A stretch of DNA of 64,000 nt from Angustibacter luteus (GCF_039541115.1 NZ_BAABFP010000007.1:212290-276289), one strand, 5' to 3'; counted from the stretch's first letter, positions 45,401 through 52,819 are shown. Notes: generated by a model not told the origin, from the sequence alone. Made by a program: numbers and translations.

Positions 45401-48064
45401 GCCTGCTCGGCCTCCGGCCAGGACGTCACCTGCACGCTCGCCGCCGGGCTGGCGAACGACGCCGACGCGGCGGTCCGGATCGACGTGGACGTCGCCGCGG
45501 ACGCCCCGCCCGAGGCGATCCTGAACACGGCGCACGTGGGCAGCCCCACGACGGACCCGATCCCGGCGAACAACACCGACGACGACAACACGGACGTCGA
45601 CGTCACCAGCGACCTCGCGGTGACCAAGTCGCACACCGGCCCGGCGACCGCAGGTGAGGACTTCAGCTGGCAGGTGGACGTCACCAACAACGGTCCCTCG
45701 GACAACCCCGGCCCGGTCACCGCGTCAGACACGCTGCCGCCCCGCACCAGCTACGTCTCGGCCACCGGCACCGGCTGGGACTGCTCGGCCGTCGGCCGCA
45801 TCGTGACCTGCACCCGGGACGGCGTGCTGGCCGCCGGCGAGGACGCGGCGCCGATCACCATCACCGCCGCGGTGGCCTCGGACGCCGGTCCCACCGTCCT
45901 GCTGAACAGCGTCTCGGTCTCGGGCACCGCGCACGACGACGACCTGTCGAACAACAGCGACTCCGATCCGACCATCGTGCTCAACGACGCCAACGTGTCG
46001 ATCGCCAAGACCCGGCTCGGCCCGGCGACGGTACCGGCCGGATCCACGGTGACCTACGAGCTCGACGTGGCCAACGAGGGCCCGTCGGACGCGGACGGCA
46101 TCGTCGTCAGCGACACCGCACCGGCCGGACTGCGGCCCGTGAGCGTGACGCCGCCAACCGGCCAGGGCTGGGACTGCCTCATCACCGGCCAGCTCGTGCG
46201 CTGCACCAACGACAGCGCACCGGTCGGCGCCAGCGCGACGATCACCGTGGACGCCGTCACCGACCCCAGCGCACCCGATGGCACCACGCTGACGAACACC
46301 GCGACCATCGCGACCTCGACGTCCGGTGACGACCCCGCGGACAACACCGACACGGCGACGGTGACCACCGCCCGAGAGGCCGACCTGCGGCTGACCAAGA
46401 CGCACGAGCCGGCGGGGGTCGCCGCAGCCGGGGAGCCGGTCACCTTCCGGATCGCGGTGCGGAACGCCGGGCCGTCCATCGCGGTCGGCACGCTGACCGT
46501 CGTCGACACGCTCCCCGACGGTCTCACCTTCGTCTCGGCCGCGTCGCCCTGGTCGTGCACCGACGCCACGCCCGGCCCGTCCCAGGTGACGTGCACGTAC
46601 ACCCCCGCCGAGCCGATCCCGCCGAACGGCAACGCGCCCCCGCTGCTGATGACCGTGCAGGTCGACGCCGCCGCGCCCGCCGGGACGTACACCAACGAAG
46701 CCACGGTGAGCGGCGAGGTCGACGACCCGACGCCGAGCAACAACACCGATACCGACGACGTCCCGGTGCAACCGGTGGCCAACGTCAGCGTCACCAAGAC
46801 GCACACCGGCACCGCCCACATCGGCGACGACACCACGTTCCAGATCGCGGCGCACAACGACGGACCCTCGCAGGCCCAGGACGTGGTCGTCACCGATCTT
46901 CTGCCGAGCGGGCTGACCCTGGTCTCGGCCTCGGGTACGGGCTGGACCTGCGCCACGCCGGGGAACTCGGTGCGCTGCGTCCTGGACGACCCGCTCGACC
47001 CGACGGCCACCACCGAGCCGATCGACGTGGTCACCACCGTCGGTCCGCTGGCCTACCCGTCGGTCGCCAACACCGCCCGGGTCACCACCTCGACCTCCGG
47101 CGACGACCCGGACGACAACGACGCGGTCGACAGCCTCGCCGTCCCGGCCCAGGTGGACCTGTCGATCCGCAAGGCGCACACCGGTGACTTCGTGGTGGGC
47201 GAGCAGGCCACCTGGCGGATCCTGGTGCACAACTCCGGCCCGACACCCGACCCCGGCCCGATCGTGGTCGCCGACACGCTGCCGGCGGGCGTCACCTACG
47301 TCTCGGGCAGCGGCAACGGCTGGCGCTGCGCCGCCGTCCGGCAGGCCGTGCGCTGCGTGAACACGGGCGGGTTGGCGATCGACCAGTCCCGGTTGGTGTC
47401 GATCAAGGTCATGGTCGAGCCGTCCGCCTACCCGGCCGTGGTGAACTCCGCGACGGTCCGCTCGCCGGCGGAGGACCTCGACCCGGCCAACAACACCGAC
47501 ACCGACCCGGCCGACATCATCCCGGTGTCGCACCTGACCATCGCCAAGGACGTCATCGACCAGGACGGTGGTCGGGTCACCTTCGGCATCGTGGTGACCA
47601 ACCACGGCCCGAGCGCCACGACGACGCCGGTCGTGGTCACCGACCCGATGCCGGCCGGGGCGACCCTGGTGGGCTTCACCGGCTCCGGCTGGCAGTGCAC
47701 GTCGCAGGGCCAGACTGCGACCTGCACGTACGCCGCACCGCTCGCCTCGGGCGCCAGCACCCCGCGCCTCAGCATCGTGGCCGACCTGGACACCACGGCC
47801 CAACCCGTCGTGAACACCGCGACGGTGACCGGCGGCCAGCCGGACCCGTGCCCGGACTGCGGGGACAGCGACGACGCCAGCGCCTCGAACCCGCCCGCGC
47901 TCCTCCCCGACCAGGCCGGGTCCGGGCTGCCGCGCACCGGCGCCAACGTCGGTCTCACCGTGCAGGCGGCGTTGGTCCTGCTCGGCTGCGGGTTCGTGAT
48001 GGTGGCCGGGACCCGGCGTCGTCGGCCTGCAAAGGCGGTGTCGTCCCGGCACCGGAGGCCGTAG
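39413..48064 (+). CDS. giant LPXTG-anchored surface protein with DUF11 repeats
   Basis: A 2,883-residue cell-wall protein. The signal peptide ends near IAAVAAPG. Residues about 40-1,680 are larger, variable DUF11-like Ig domains (GEPITYTLTATNP; VTYTVTVDLPP). From about nt 44450 to 47850, nine regular repeats of about 125 residues each begin with a Thr/Ser-Lys-x-His element (ADLTLTKTHVDP) and end in a DxxNNTDTD turn. Almost all carry two Cys about nine residues apart (GWSCSRSGVTVTC), likely intradomain disulfides. The end is a sorting signal: LPRTG at 47927-47941, a hydrophobic span and a basic tail. It suggests a long stalk for adhesion. No sortase gene is in the window. Confidence 0.9.
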   Translation: MRGRGVRAIWVRCVAVASLVAAVTFVAPPIAAVAAPGVSLGKTASGQVRAGEPITYTLTATNPTSNPDATVEYNLSYTDVLPAGVTYVPGSTSVNRIGEPQVISGPGAGQTTLVWANVADIVAGGSFTLTFQATPDPTLYPVGATVPNPGAKLYANTDPQEAPRFDASGTVVGGTFTESASSNSTVTTISALDLSKSEPSPEGELLRGVHDHPTVYTLTATQAQGGATNGAVLVDYLPASLEFLGCGGVDNSSAPEYAGAPSLTTTPTPAGCVNPSSVTTVQNPAGHPAGIYTRVQWNIGTIAAGATVTRTYAAGVPLHANVMWPATPPTGLGQVANLDNNTGPSSRETTSEASATNTATITGTYDGPVVDGGTNVVDVDADESVSIEDLRMHKSVSPGTFSAGSIATYTLVVDASEYVSAGFQITDTIPSGVCPLGGPGTNYGGIPDCAGSVATAPSIPYESVTPNPDGTFTVVFDPQSFPSKNGTLTITYQGFMLETYLDGPREGEPTTTGDEFTNTATVAGTTTPIASTGETGTQAVTDESSATQETSGPSIDKTMLARADTTGACPTDVGDYGHPADLPPGSTDFRLGDLVCFALEVAFPGTSETRNPTVADFLPPGFELVNGSVRVGDGSTAPSTFSTTPNSVIWELGAPPGNDRFVDQGAIFRAVLQARVTDATALPAGEVRQNQMKLSIEDANGASATFRRSIDVTIAAPPAIGLVKGVESVDVPASGPNAAGSNVDGSLVGGGSVATFRIDLTNNGAGATAAPAGAFDVWDVLPAGITCADVDNVRGSPAPADPLVVACTDPGDGAHPVFAGSDALSLLRVTTVLDPDGATVDEQVLDPGERLSLLYDVTIPTPAGVSHTYTNTAYLHSFQVPTDVGTAATYYPQDNIDPSIPDADQLAQPASDPSNVRTPGVTVAKTGTTSITETNNNAANQATVGETVSYTYAATVPAHTSIFSGVLSDPLPAAIVIVPPATLTYFPDATSPTTAPVPAGVTINPATGEVTFPATYENTTGTNQRFAVTLTVRVDSAALPAAQNNIVRTNTARFESLSEPGGSALPPITASYPVTLRQPAPAITKTNNLPLANGGDTVTFTITASNGSTNRTPLHDAFITDCIPSGLTFQAYGPSPGRTPVGGSGANGCAVGTTLLVWQLDDLAPGASVTRTYTASVPPNAVGGVKYTNTAVLTGSSLDDNKTDPLAADNPLERSYAVSASSSVTIAGADLVKTVTPERAPVGATVTYTVTVDLPPNTLFFDGALVDQRPAGIGNIQLQSFSCVILSTPQQACPQVFTPNPLTPVPQPDGSVLTANLIGDVPAVPNVRRFTITYTGLVTDVPANVAGRVATNTAHAAWNTVNGSTPTRADNAWTQSGGPGSASVTVLEPNVTTTKSVSDTTPEPTDVFTYTVTLTNANTATSSAAYRGYIRDVVPVGVVVDPATISNGGTIAGADPVNGGGTISWNDLGAGQPLAPGAFLGLTYDAKLAPSTILTGAGLTNTATNLAYDSVPTDPHRTYAGGSATATVTPDFPRLTTTKAAVDPAPAYLGDPFTWRVTVTNTGGATAFGVDVTDLLPVGWTYEDGTARVSVAGGPAVAEEPVTLGRVLTWQNEGTLQPGQAVVVTFQATPGSSVVSTPGVGSTVPQVNTASGAGEDATGATGNASGPYSAGSTTAQTRIDSADLTLTKTHVDPVVAGGRATWQVTVTNAGADTAVGPFSVTDTLPSGVTFSSATGTGWSCSRSGVTVTCTRTNANETLAPGASLPVITVVTDVAADTASGTTFTNAATATDRTYDPDLSNNTDTDTATVTTQADLAVAKAHAAPLLAGARATWTLDVTNLGPSVALAPVTVTDTLPAGTTFVSAAGSGWACTGAGTALTCTRAADLPVGPAPQITVRADVDPDVTGTLENTAHVESPTTDPVPGNNTDVDPGAVVTLANLAIDKSHNGPFTAGSSNTYLFTVHNAGPSDAAGPVTITDTLPDVLTYTGFTSVTGTWACSASGQDVTCTLAAGLANDADAAVRIDVDVAADAPPEAILNTAHVGSPTTDPIPANNTDDDNTDVDVTSDLAVTKSHTGPATAGEDFSWQVDVTNNGPSDNPGPVTASDTLPPRTSYVSATGTGWDCSAVGRIVTCTRDGVLAAGEDAAPITITAAVASDAGPTVLLNSVSVSGTAHDDDLSNNSDSDPTIVLNDANVSIAKTRLGPATVPAGSTVTYELDVANEGPSDADGIVVSDTAPAGLRPVSVTPPTGQGWDCLITGQLVRCTNDSAPVGASATITVDAVTDPSAPDGTTLTNTATIATSTSGDDPADNTDTATVTTAREADLRLTKTHEPAGVAAAGEPVTFRIAVRNAGPSIAVGTLTVVDTLPDGLTFVSAASPWSCTDATPGPSQVTCTYTPAEPIPPNGNAPPLLMTVQVDAAAPAGTYTNEATVSGEVDDPTPSNNTDTDDVPVQPVANVSVTKTHTGTAHIGDDTTFQIAAHNDGPSQAQDVVVTDLLPSGLTLVSASGTGWTCATPGNSVRCVLDDPLDPTATTEPIDVVTTVGPLAYPSVANTARVTTSTSGDDPDDNDAVDSLAVPAQVDLSIRKAHTGDFVVGEQATWRILVHNSGPTPDPGPIVVADTLPAGVTYVSGSGNGWRCAAVRQAVRCVNTGGLAIDQSRLVSIKVMVEPSAYPAVVNSATVRSPAEDLDPANNTDTDPADIIPVSHLTIAKDVIDQDGGRVTFGIVVTNHGPSATTTPVVVTDPMPAGATLVGFTGSGWQCTSQGQTATCTYAAPLASGASTPRLSIVADLDTTAQPVVNTATVTGGQPDPCPDCGDSDDASASNPPALLPDQAGSGLPRTGANVGLTVQAALVLLGCGFVMVAGTRRRRPAKAVSSRHRRP

Positions 48065-48074
48065 CGTTCGGGCC

Positions 48075-49001
48075 GTGGCACTGCCCTGGGACGAGCCGAG
48101 CTGGCTGGACGAGATCATCGCGTGGACCGCTGCGAACGCGCGGCTGACCGGTCCGGTGCAGGTGGTGCACCGGCGAGCCTGGTCGGCCCTGCTGCTGGCA
48201 CCGACCACGGGTGGCGCGCTGTTCGTCAAGGCGACCGCTCCGTCGTCCCGGCACGAGGTGGGGCTGACCCAGCTGCTCGCCGCCTACGAGCCGGGCCTGA
48301 CCGTCGAGCTGGTCGCCGCGGACGTCGAGCGCGGCTGGCTGCTCATGCACGACGCGGGGGAGCCGCTGCGGGACCGGCTGGAGCGCGACGACGACCTCGC
48401 GGCGGTCGAGCGGCTCTACCGCCGGTACGGCGAGCTGCAGCGCGACCTGTCCGACCGGGCCGAGCTGCTGCTGGCCCTCGGCACCCCGGACCGCCGGCTC
48501 GCCAGGATCCCCGAGCTCGCGGCGACCGTCGGCGCCGACCCCTCGCTCGTTGGGCAGCTCGTCGCGGCGACCCGGGTCTGCCCGCTGCCGGACACGCTGG
48601 TGCACGAAGAGATCCACGACGGCAACCTGGTGGTCCGCCGGACCGACAGCCGCGACGACCTGGTGATCATCGACTGGGCGGACAGCTGCGTCGGGCACCC
48701 GTTCTTCGGCGTCGTGGTCGGTCTGCGCAGCCTCGGCGACCGCCTCGGGCTGGAGCCTGGAGCCCCTGCGTTGCAACGGTTGGTGGACTCCTACCTCGGG
48801 GCCTGGACCGACCTGGCGCCCGTCGAGGAGCTGCGGGCCGTCTTCGCCCCGGCCTACCGGCTGGGCATGTTGAACCGGGCGCTGAGCTGGAGCGTCTGGG
48901 ACGAGGGGTTCGACGACGCCACCCGGGCCGAGTACGGCCACTACGCCGACGCGTGGCTGCAGGAGTTCACCGAGGCTGAGAATCCGCTGCCGGGGACGTG
49001 A
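48075..49001 (+). CDS. phosphotransferase (APH/choline kinase-like fold)
   Basis: A 308-residue kinase-fold protein. The catalytic loop is LVHEEIHDGNLVV (HxDxxxGN variant with Glu-Glu-Ile-His-Asp-Gly-Asn) and the metal Asp is in VIIDWADSCVGHPFF; KAT near residue 55 supplies the ATP Lys. Substrate is unknown; resistance should not be assumed. The -10-like TAGCGT (48062-48067) contains the stop codon of the giant gene and lies seven bases before GTG 48075, so a leaderless mRNA is likely. Its TGA directly abuts the stop of the convergent gene (TGATCA). Confidence 0.85.
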   Translation: MALPWDEPSWLDEIIAWTAANARLTGPVQVVHRRAWSALLLAPTTGGALFVKATAPSSRHEVGLTQLLAAYEPGLTVELVAADVERGWLLMHDAGEPLRDRLERDDDLAAVERLYRRYGELQRDLSDRAELLLALGTPDRRLARIPELAATVGADPSLVGQLVAATRVCPLPDTLVHEEIHDGNLVVRRTDSRDDLVIIDWADSCVGHPFFGVVVGLRSLGDRLGLEPGAPALQRLVDSYLGAWTDLAPVEELRAVFAPAYRLGMLNRALSWSVWDEGFDDATRAEYGHYADAWLQEFTEAENPLPGT

Positions 49002-49640
49002 TCAGCCGCGGACGCGCTCGAGCCACTCGTGGCCCGGGTGCACCTGCTCCAACGCGATGGACAGCCAGGCCCGGCGTCCGGCACCGAGCTCGGGGAGCAC
49101 CTCGTCGAAGTCGCTACGGTCCTTGTCCCGCAACGCCTTCGCCTTGAACAGCAGCACGATCTCCGGTGCGACGAACGGGATGCCGCCCTCGGTCCGCTCG
49201 ACCACCGCGTCGTACGGGACGCGGATCGAGGGGTTCCGGCGGCAGATCCAGGTGTCGCCGTCGTGCGGCTCGCGGAACACGTCCAGCCGGTACGCGCCGT
49301 CCGGGTCACGCAGCCAGGTCTGGTGGTGCTGGGCCATCGCCTCGGCGGCGCCGGGGCGGTCCAGCGGCCAGCGCCGCCCGTCGCCGATCACGTCGAACTC
49401 GTTCGGGCGCAAGGCGTCCCGCAGCTCGGAGAAGCCGGCCAGCGGCACCGCGATCTCCAGGTCCTCGTGGTCGCGGCGCCGACGCCCGACGTAGAGGTCG
49501 AGGGCCCAGCCGCCGGCGATCCCCCACGGGGCGTCGACACCGGCCAGCAGCGCCGCCGCCTGCTCGGGTTCCCACGCCGCCCAGCGGTCGACGTCCACCG
49601 TCAGGCCACCTGAAGGGCTCGTGACATCCGGGTCGTCCAC
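49002..49640 (-). CDS. nucleotidyltransferase-fold protein (aminoglycoside adenylyltransferase-like)
   Basis: A 212-residue protein with the motif GIAGGWALDLYVGRRRRDHEDLEIAVP, the GG-W-D/H-D-D pattern of the AadB/LinB-like nucleotidyltransferases that are widespread in actinobacteria. The second Asp of the usual DxD pair is Glu (HEDLEI). Physiological substrate unknown. GTG 49640 start. Adjacent and convergent with the phosphotransferase; the pair resembles drug-modifying folds, but this is a fold similarity only. Confidence 0.8.
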   Translation of the reverse strand: MDDPDVTSPSGGLTVDVDRWAAWEPEQAAALLAGVDAPWGIAGGWALDLYVGRRRRDHEDLEIAVPLAGFSELRDALRPNEFDVIGDGRRWPLDRPGAAEAMAQHHQTWLRDPDGAYRLDVFREPHDGDTWICRRNPSIRVPYDAVVERTEGGIPFVAPEIVLLFKAKALRDKDRSDFDEVLPELGAGRRAWLSIALEQVHPGHEWLERVRG

Positions 49641-49668
49641 CCGTCCGTTCTACACCTGTTCGGGCGGT

Positions 49669-50193
49669 TCAGGACGACTGCGGGCCCTGGCCGCGCACCT
49701 CGCGCACCTTCTCCATGGCCGACCGGAGGTCACCCAGCCACTCGTCGGCGTTGTCACCCACCAGCCGCACGCACCAGGCGAGGGCGTGGGCTCGGGAGCG
49801 GGCCACGCCGGCCTCGACCAGGGTGTCGAGCACCTGGCGCTCGGGCTGGCGCAGCCGCGTCATCACCGGCACGGCGAGGTGGGTGAAGAGCTGGACCGAG
49901 TCGCCGGTCCGCACCCCCCAGGCCACCTTCCGGTCGAAGCGGTGCTCGGCCTCGCGCGCGACGGCGATCCGCCGCTCGCGGGTGTCCTCGCGCCAGCCCT
50001 GCACGCGCCCGGCCAGGGCCTGGGCGCGCTCGGCGTCGGTGGCGTCGTCGGCGAGCGACGGGGCGCCCAGCGCGAGGACGACGGTGATCTCCTCACGGTC
50101 GACGGTCACCTCGGGGGCGCCGTCGGTGGTCCACTCCTGCGGCAGGCGCCCGGTGAGCCAGGCGCGGACCTCTGCTGTGCTGTCAGTCGTCAT
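49669..50193 (-). CDS. conserved actinobacterial hypothetical protein
   Basis: A 174-residue protein I do not recognise. It has an acidic N-terminal half with a beta-strand stretch (EVTVDREEITVVLALG), a central charged segment (REDTRERRIAVAREAEHRFDRKVAWGVRTG) and a helical C-terminus (VARSRAHALAWCVRLVGDNADEWLGDLRSAMEKV) that resembles a small DNA-binding or dimer helix pair. An inverted repeat TTACTCG-N6-CGTGTAA (50204-50223) lies 10-30 bases before its ATG and overlaps the -10-like TATAAG, which suggests autoregulation. Confidence 0.65.
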   Translation of the reverse strand: MTTDSTAEVRAWLTGRLPQEWTTDGAPEVTVDREEITVVLALGAPSLADDATDAERAQALAGRVQGWREDTRERRIAVAREAEHRFDRKVAWGVRTGDSVQLFTHLAVPVMTRLRQPERQVLDTLVEAGVARSRAHALAWCVRLVGDNADEWLGDLRSAMEKVREVRGQGPQSS

Positions 50194-50203
50194 GTGACGA
50201 TGA

Positions 50204-50223
50204 TTACTCGCTTATACGTGTAA
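50204..50223 (-). promoter_or_regulatory. putative operator over the promoter of the 174-residue protein
   Basis: TTACTCG (50204-50210) and CGTGTAA (50217-50223) form an inverted repeat matching at 6 of 7 positions with a six-base centre. On the minus strand the centre is TATAAG, a -10-like box about 18 bases before ATG 50193. This AT-rich symmetric site stands out from the GC-rich surroundings. Confidence 0.5.
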
Positions 50224-50240
50224 CGCCAGCATGTTCGCTG

Positions 50241-50708
50241 TCAGCGTGCGCGGGCCGCGAGGAGCACGTCGCGGGTCACCTCCAGCTGACCGAGGTGCTG
50301 GGCGAGCTCCTCGTACAGGTGGATCACGGCACCGCCCTGAGTGCGGCCCAGTGGCAAGGAGGAGTCGTCCTCATCGAGGGCGCCGCGGACCGGCGCCGCC
50401 GGCTCCAGGTCGTCCAGGTCGGCGACCAGCTGCTCGCGCGCCGCCCGGACCCGCAGCACCAGCCCCGCGACGTCGCCGCCGGCCCGGAACTCCGCCTCGC
50501 GATCACGCTCGATGCGGCGGCCGGCCACGGCGTACCCGCCCCAGAACTCCATGACGCCGAGGCAGTGCGTCACGACCGCGTACGGCGAGTTCGCGCCCGG
50601 GGTGTCCAAGCGCTGGTTCGCGCCCTCGTCGCCCAGCTCGCCGAGGATCGCCACCATCGCGTCCAGGGCGGCGTCGACGTACCAGAGGTAGTCCTGCGTC
50701 GAGATCAT
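50241..50708 (-). CDS. DinB family protein (mycothiol transferase-like)
   Basis: A 155-residue four-helix-bundle protein. Metal-ligand candidates are VVTHCLGVMEFWGGYAVAGR and IHLYEELAQHLGQLEVTRDVL, matching the DinB superfamily His pattern. These proteins use mycothiol, bacillithiol or related thiols; the substrate is unknown. ATG 50708 directly follows a 17-bp palindrome. It is probably co-transcribed with the acyltransferase gene upstream (gap of 7 bases). Confidence 0.78.
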   Translation of the reverse strand: MISTQDYLWYVDAALDAMVAILGELGDEGANQRLDTPGANSPYAVVTHCLGVMEFWGGYAVAGRRIERDREAEFRAGGDVAGLVLRVRAAREQLVADLDDLEPAAPVRGALDEDDSSLPLGRTQGGAVIHLYEELAQHLGQLEVTRDVLLAARAR

Positions 50709-50725
50709 CCGACCATCATGGTCGG
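50709..50725. repeat. 17-bp palindrome at the acyltransferase/DinB junction
   Basis: CCGACCATCATGGTCGG has perfect 8-bp arms around one central C. It contains the acyltransferase stop codon and ends immediately before the DinB start codon, so it could hide the DinB start in a hairpin, terminate transcription or bind a protein. Confidence 0.5.
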
Positions 50726-51795
50726 CGGGCACGCGGCCGCAACCACCGTTGCGCCCACGTCCGGGGCTCGACGAACGGGCCGGCCACGAACCGCACCGGG
50801 GGCAGCACGGTGACGACGCAGAACGCCACGGCGGCCAGCACGCCGACCAGCGTGGCGATCGTGGGAGCCGGCCGGCCGAGCAGGCCCGACCAGGCCAGCA
50901 CCGTGAGCAGCGGGAGGTGCAGCAGGTACGGGTACATGGTGTGTCGTCCCGCTTCGGCGGCCCAGCGTCCGACTCGGGTCGGCGCGCCCGGTCGCCCCGG
51001 CACAAGCACCAGGAGGCAGACGGCCAGCACCGTCGTCAACGCGAGGGCGGCCAGCCGCGCGAGGACGCCGTGCAGCCCGCCCTGCCCGAGCGCATCGTAG
51101 GAGTCGCGGCCGAAGAAGATCGTGCGATCGAAGGTCGGCTGGTGCCCGGCCACCCACAGCCCCCACCCCGCCAGCAGCAGCCCACCGGCCGCCCGGGCAG
51201 CGGGCAGCGTCCGCCAGTGGCTCACCCGGTCCACCACCCACGGCCCGGCGACGAACACGGGCAGGAAGAACGCGATCCGGGACAGCGACAGGTGGTCGCC
51301 GATCCTCGGGCTCAGCCCGGCCAGCAGGGCGAGCGCCAGGGCCGGCAGCACCGGCCACCGCAGTCCGTGGAACCACGGCCCCAGCAGGCGCCAGGCGGCC
51401 AGCGCCACCAGGAACCACAGCCCGAACGTCTGGCTGGTGAAGCTCCAGGACGGGTGGGCTCCCTCGAAGACCCGGTTGGCAGCGAAGGCCAGCAGCTGGA
51501 AGACCACGTACGGCACCAGCAGCTGCCAGAAGATCTTGGTCAGCCCCTCGCCCGAGGCCCGTTGCCGCCGCGCGCCCCAACCGGCCAGCAGCACCAGTCC
51601 CGCGATGTGGAAGGTGTACACGAAGTCGGAGATCGCCCGAGCGAGATCGCTGCGTCCGCGCAGGAGGCCGACGACGTGGCCGATCACCACCAGCGTGATC
51701 GCCACCCAGCGTGCCTGGTCCACCCAGGTCTGGCGCACCCGCGGCGGTTGGCCCGGTGGCGCGTCCGGAGCGGGATCGGACGTGGTGGAGCTCAC
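50716..51795 (-). CDS. acyltransferase 3 family membrane protein
   Basis: A 359-residue protein with about ten predicted spans and the family opening RVRQTWVDQARWVAITLVVIGHVVG (WVD..R; Ile-Gly-His catalytic His). Such proteins transfer acyl groups to extracytoplasmic sugars or wall polymers; the acceptor is unknown. GTG 51795 is chosen because GAGGA lies five bases upstream; ATG 51855 would add 20 residues. Divergent from the SUKH gene. Confidence 0.8.
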   Translation of the reverse strand: MSSTTSDPAPDAPPGQPPRVRQTWVDQARWVAITLVVIGHVVGLLRGRSDLARAISDFVYTFHIAGLVLLAGWGARRQRASGEGLTKIFWQLLVPYVVFQLLAFAANRVFEGAHPSWSFTSQTFGLWFLVALAAWRLLGPWFHGLRWPVLPALALALLAGLSPRIGDHLSLSRIAFFLPVFVAGPWVVDRVSHWRTLPAARAAGGLLLAGWGLWVAGHQPTFDRTIFFGRDSYDALGQGGLHGVLARLAALALTTVLAVCLLVLVPGRPGAPTRVGRWAAEAGRHTMYPYLLHLPLLTVLAWSGLLGRPAPTIATLVGVLAAVAFCVVTVLPPVRFVAGPFVEPRTWAQRWLRPRARRP

Positions 51796-51904
51796 CTGCG
51801 TCCTCGGCTCACGCTGCACTGCGGTCCTCTCGTCCAGGGGAGGCTGACGAGGCATCACTGTAGGGCGGTGGATCTTCGGCGGAGGTTTTGGCAGAGTCGG
51901 GCGG

Positions 51905-52633
51905 GTGTTCGGCCGCCGCAAGCAACCGTCGTCGCTGACCCTCTGGTGCACGGCGGACCCGCCGACCCTGCGCGCCCTCGCCGAGGTGGGCTGGCGTTCC
52001 TTCCCCCAGGCGGGTGCCCAGGACACCGCGCTCGAGTCGTTCCGGCTGCGTGACGACGCGGTGCACGTGGCCCGCAGTGACCTGGTCGCCGCACAGGGGG
52101 AGGGATCGGTCGTCGTCTTCGACGTCGCCCCCGACCTGCCGGACTGGAGCGGCGTCGTCACGGACGGCGACCGGCTGCGGATCCCCAAGGGTCGCCGGCT
52201 GACCAAGGCCCTCGTCGGCGAGATCAGCGAGGAGGCCCAGTACCAGCGCGGGGTGCCGCACGCCGAGGTGGACGCCGTCCGGGACGCCTTCGGCTGGCCC
52301 GTGCCCAGCGCCTGGCGCGAGATGGTCACCGCCGCCGGCTGGCTGCGCCGTGGCTGGATGCTCAGCGGCGCATACGTCGAGCTGCACCCGCCGGTGGATG
52401 CCATCCGGGTCACCCGGGAATGGACGAGCGAGATGATCTACCACCCCGGCGTGCTGGTGATCGGTTCGAACGGCGCCGACCGGCACCTGGCGGTCGACCT
52501 GCGCGAGGACGACCCGGCCGTACACCTCGTCGAGCCGTCCAGCGTCGGGTGGGAGGACACGGTCGTCCAGGCGCCCAGCGTGCGGGTGCTCGCGCACCGG
52601 CTGGAGACCGGGGACTTCGGTTACCTGGCCTGA
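51905..52633 (+). CDS. SUKH/SMI1-KNR4-like domain protein
   Basis: A 242-residue protein. The C-terminal half fits the SMI1/KNR4 (SUKH) fold: FGWPVPSAWREMVTAAGW, YVELHPPVDAIRVTREWTSE, VLVIGSNGADRHLAVDLRE. The N-terminal half (about 110 residues) has no recognised domain. SUKH proteins often serve as immunity proteins for contact-dependent toxins, but no toxin gene is nearby, so this may be a housekeeping relative. GTG 51905. Confidence 0.72.
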   Translation: MFGRRKQPSSLTLWCTADPPTLRALAEVGWRSFPQAGAQDTALESFRLRDDAVHVARSDLVAAQGEGSVVVFDVAPDLPDWSGVVTDGDRLRIPKGRRLTKALVGEISEEAQYQRGVPHAEVDAVRDAFGWPVPSAWREMVTAAGWLRRGWMLSGAYVELHPPVDAIRVTREWTSEMIYHPGVLVIGSNGADRHLAVDLREDDPAVHLVEPSSVGWEDTVVQAPSVRVLAHRLETGDFGYLA

Positions 52634-52649
52634 CGAACCCCGCAGCCGG

Positions 52650-52655
52650 TACCCT
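52650..52655 (+). promoter_or_regulatory. -10-like box of the trp leader
   Basis: TACCCT lies seven bases before the leader-peptide GTG. With transcription starting at or next to that GTG, the leader would be translated without a Shine-Dalgarno site. A convincing -35 is not visible. Confidence 0.45.
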
Positions 52656-52662
52656 TGACCTC

Positions 52663-52701
52663 GTGACCTGCACCGTGAACCGCGCGTGGTGGCTGCCGTA
52701 G
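52663..52701 (+). CDS. trp leader peptide (Trp-Trp)
   Basis: A 12-residue peptide, MTCTVNRAWWLP, read from GTG 52663 to TAG 52699-52701. The two tandem Trp codons (52687-52692) sit just at the 5' side of attenuator segment 1, so a ribosome that stalls for lack of charged tRNA-Trp would cover segment 1. GTG 52675 is an in-frame alternative. It is too short for routine gene finding. Confidence 0.85.
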   Translation: MTCTVNRAWWLP

Positions 52702-52749
52702 CTCGGCGGCCCACTGACGCATCCCCTCTGGCCGCCGCACGGCGGCCAG
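52691..52749 (+). promoter_or_regulatory. ribosome-mediated transcription attenuator of trpS
   Basis: Four segments can be placed. Segment 1 GGCTGCCG (52691-52698) pairs with segment 2 CGGCGGCC (52704-52711; one G-U). Segment 2 GGCGGCC (52705-52711) can instead pair with segment 3 GGCCGCC (52730-52736). Segments 3 and 4, CTGGCCGCC (52728-52736) and GGCGGCCAG (52741-52749), form a perfect 9-bp terminator stem with a GCAC loop. Trp starvation would favour 2:3 and read-through into trpS. Confidence 0.85.
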
Positions 52750-52819
52750 GCGCACGGTCTCTCGTAGACACTTCTCCCGGTCCGGCGTGACGGCGTCCGC
52801 CGACCGACGGAGACCTGCC

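Noticed and set aside
42314-45634. A 1,106-codon minus-strand open frame inside the giant surface gene
   Set aside because: Antisense shadow of the repeat region; no ribosome site or recognisable motif.
44450-47880. CRISPR-like regular repeats
   Set aside because: The periodicity is about 375 bases, coding and in frame; these are DUF11 protein repeats.
48075-49640. Antibiotic resistance pair (APH and ANT folds)
   Set aside because: Only fold-level similarity; these families are common chromosomal proteins of unknown substrate in actinobacteria.
51905-52633. Polymorphic-toxin immunity locus
   Set aside because: A SUKH domain alone is not enough; no toxin or secretion-tagged partner is nearby.
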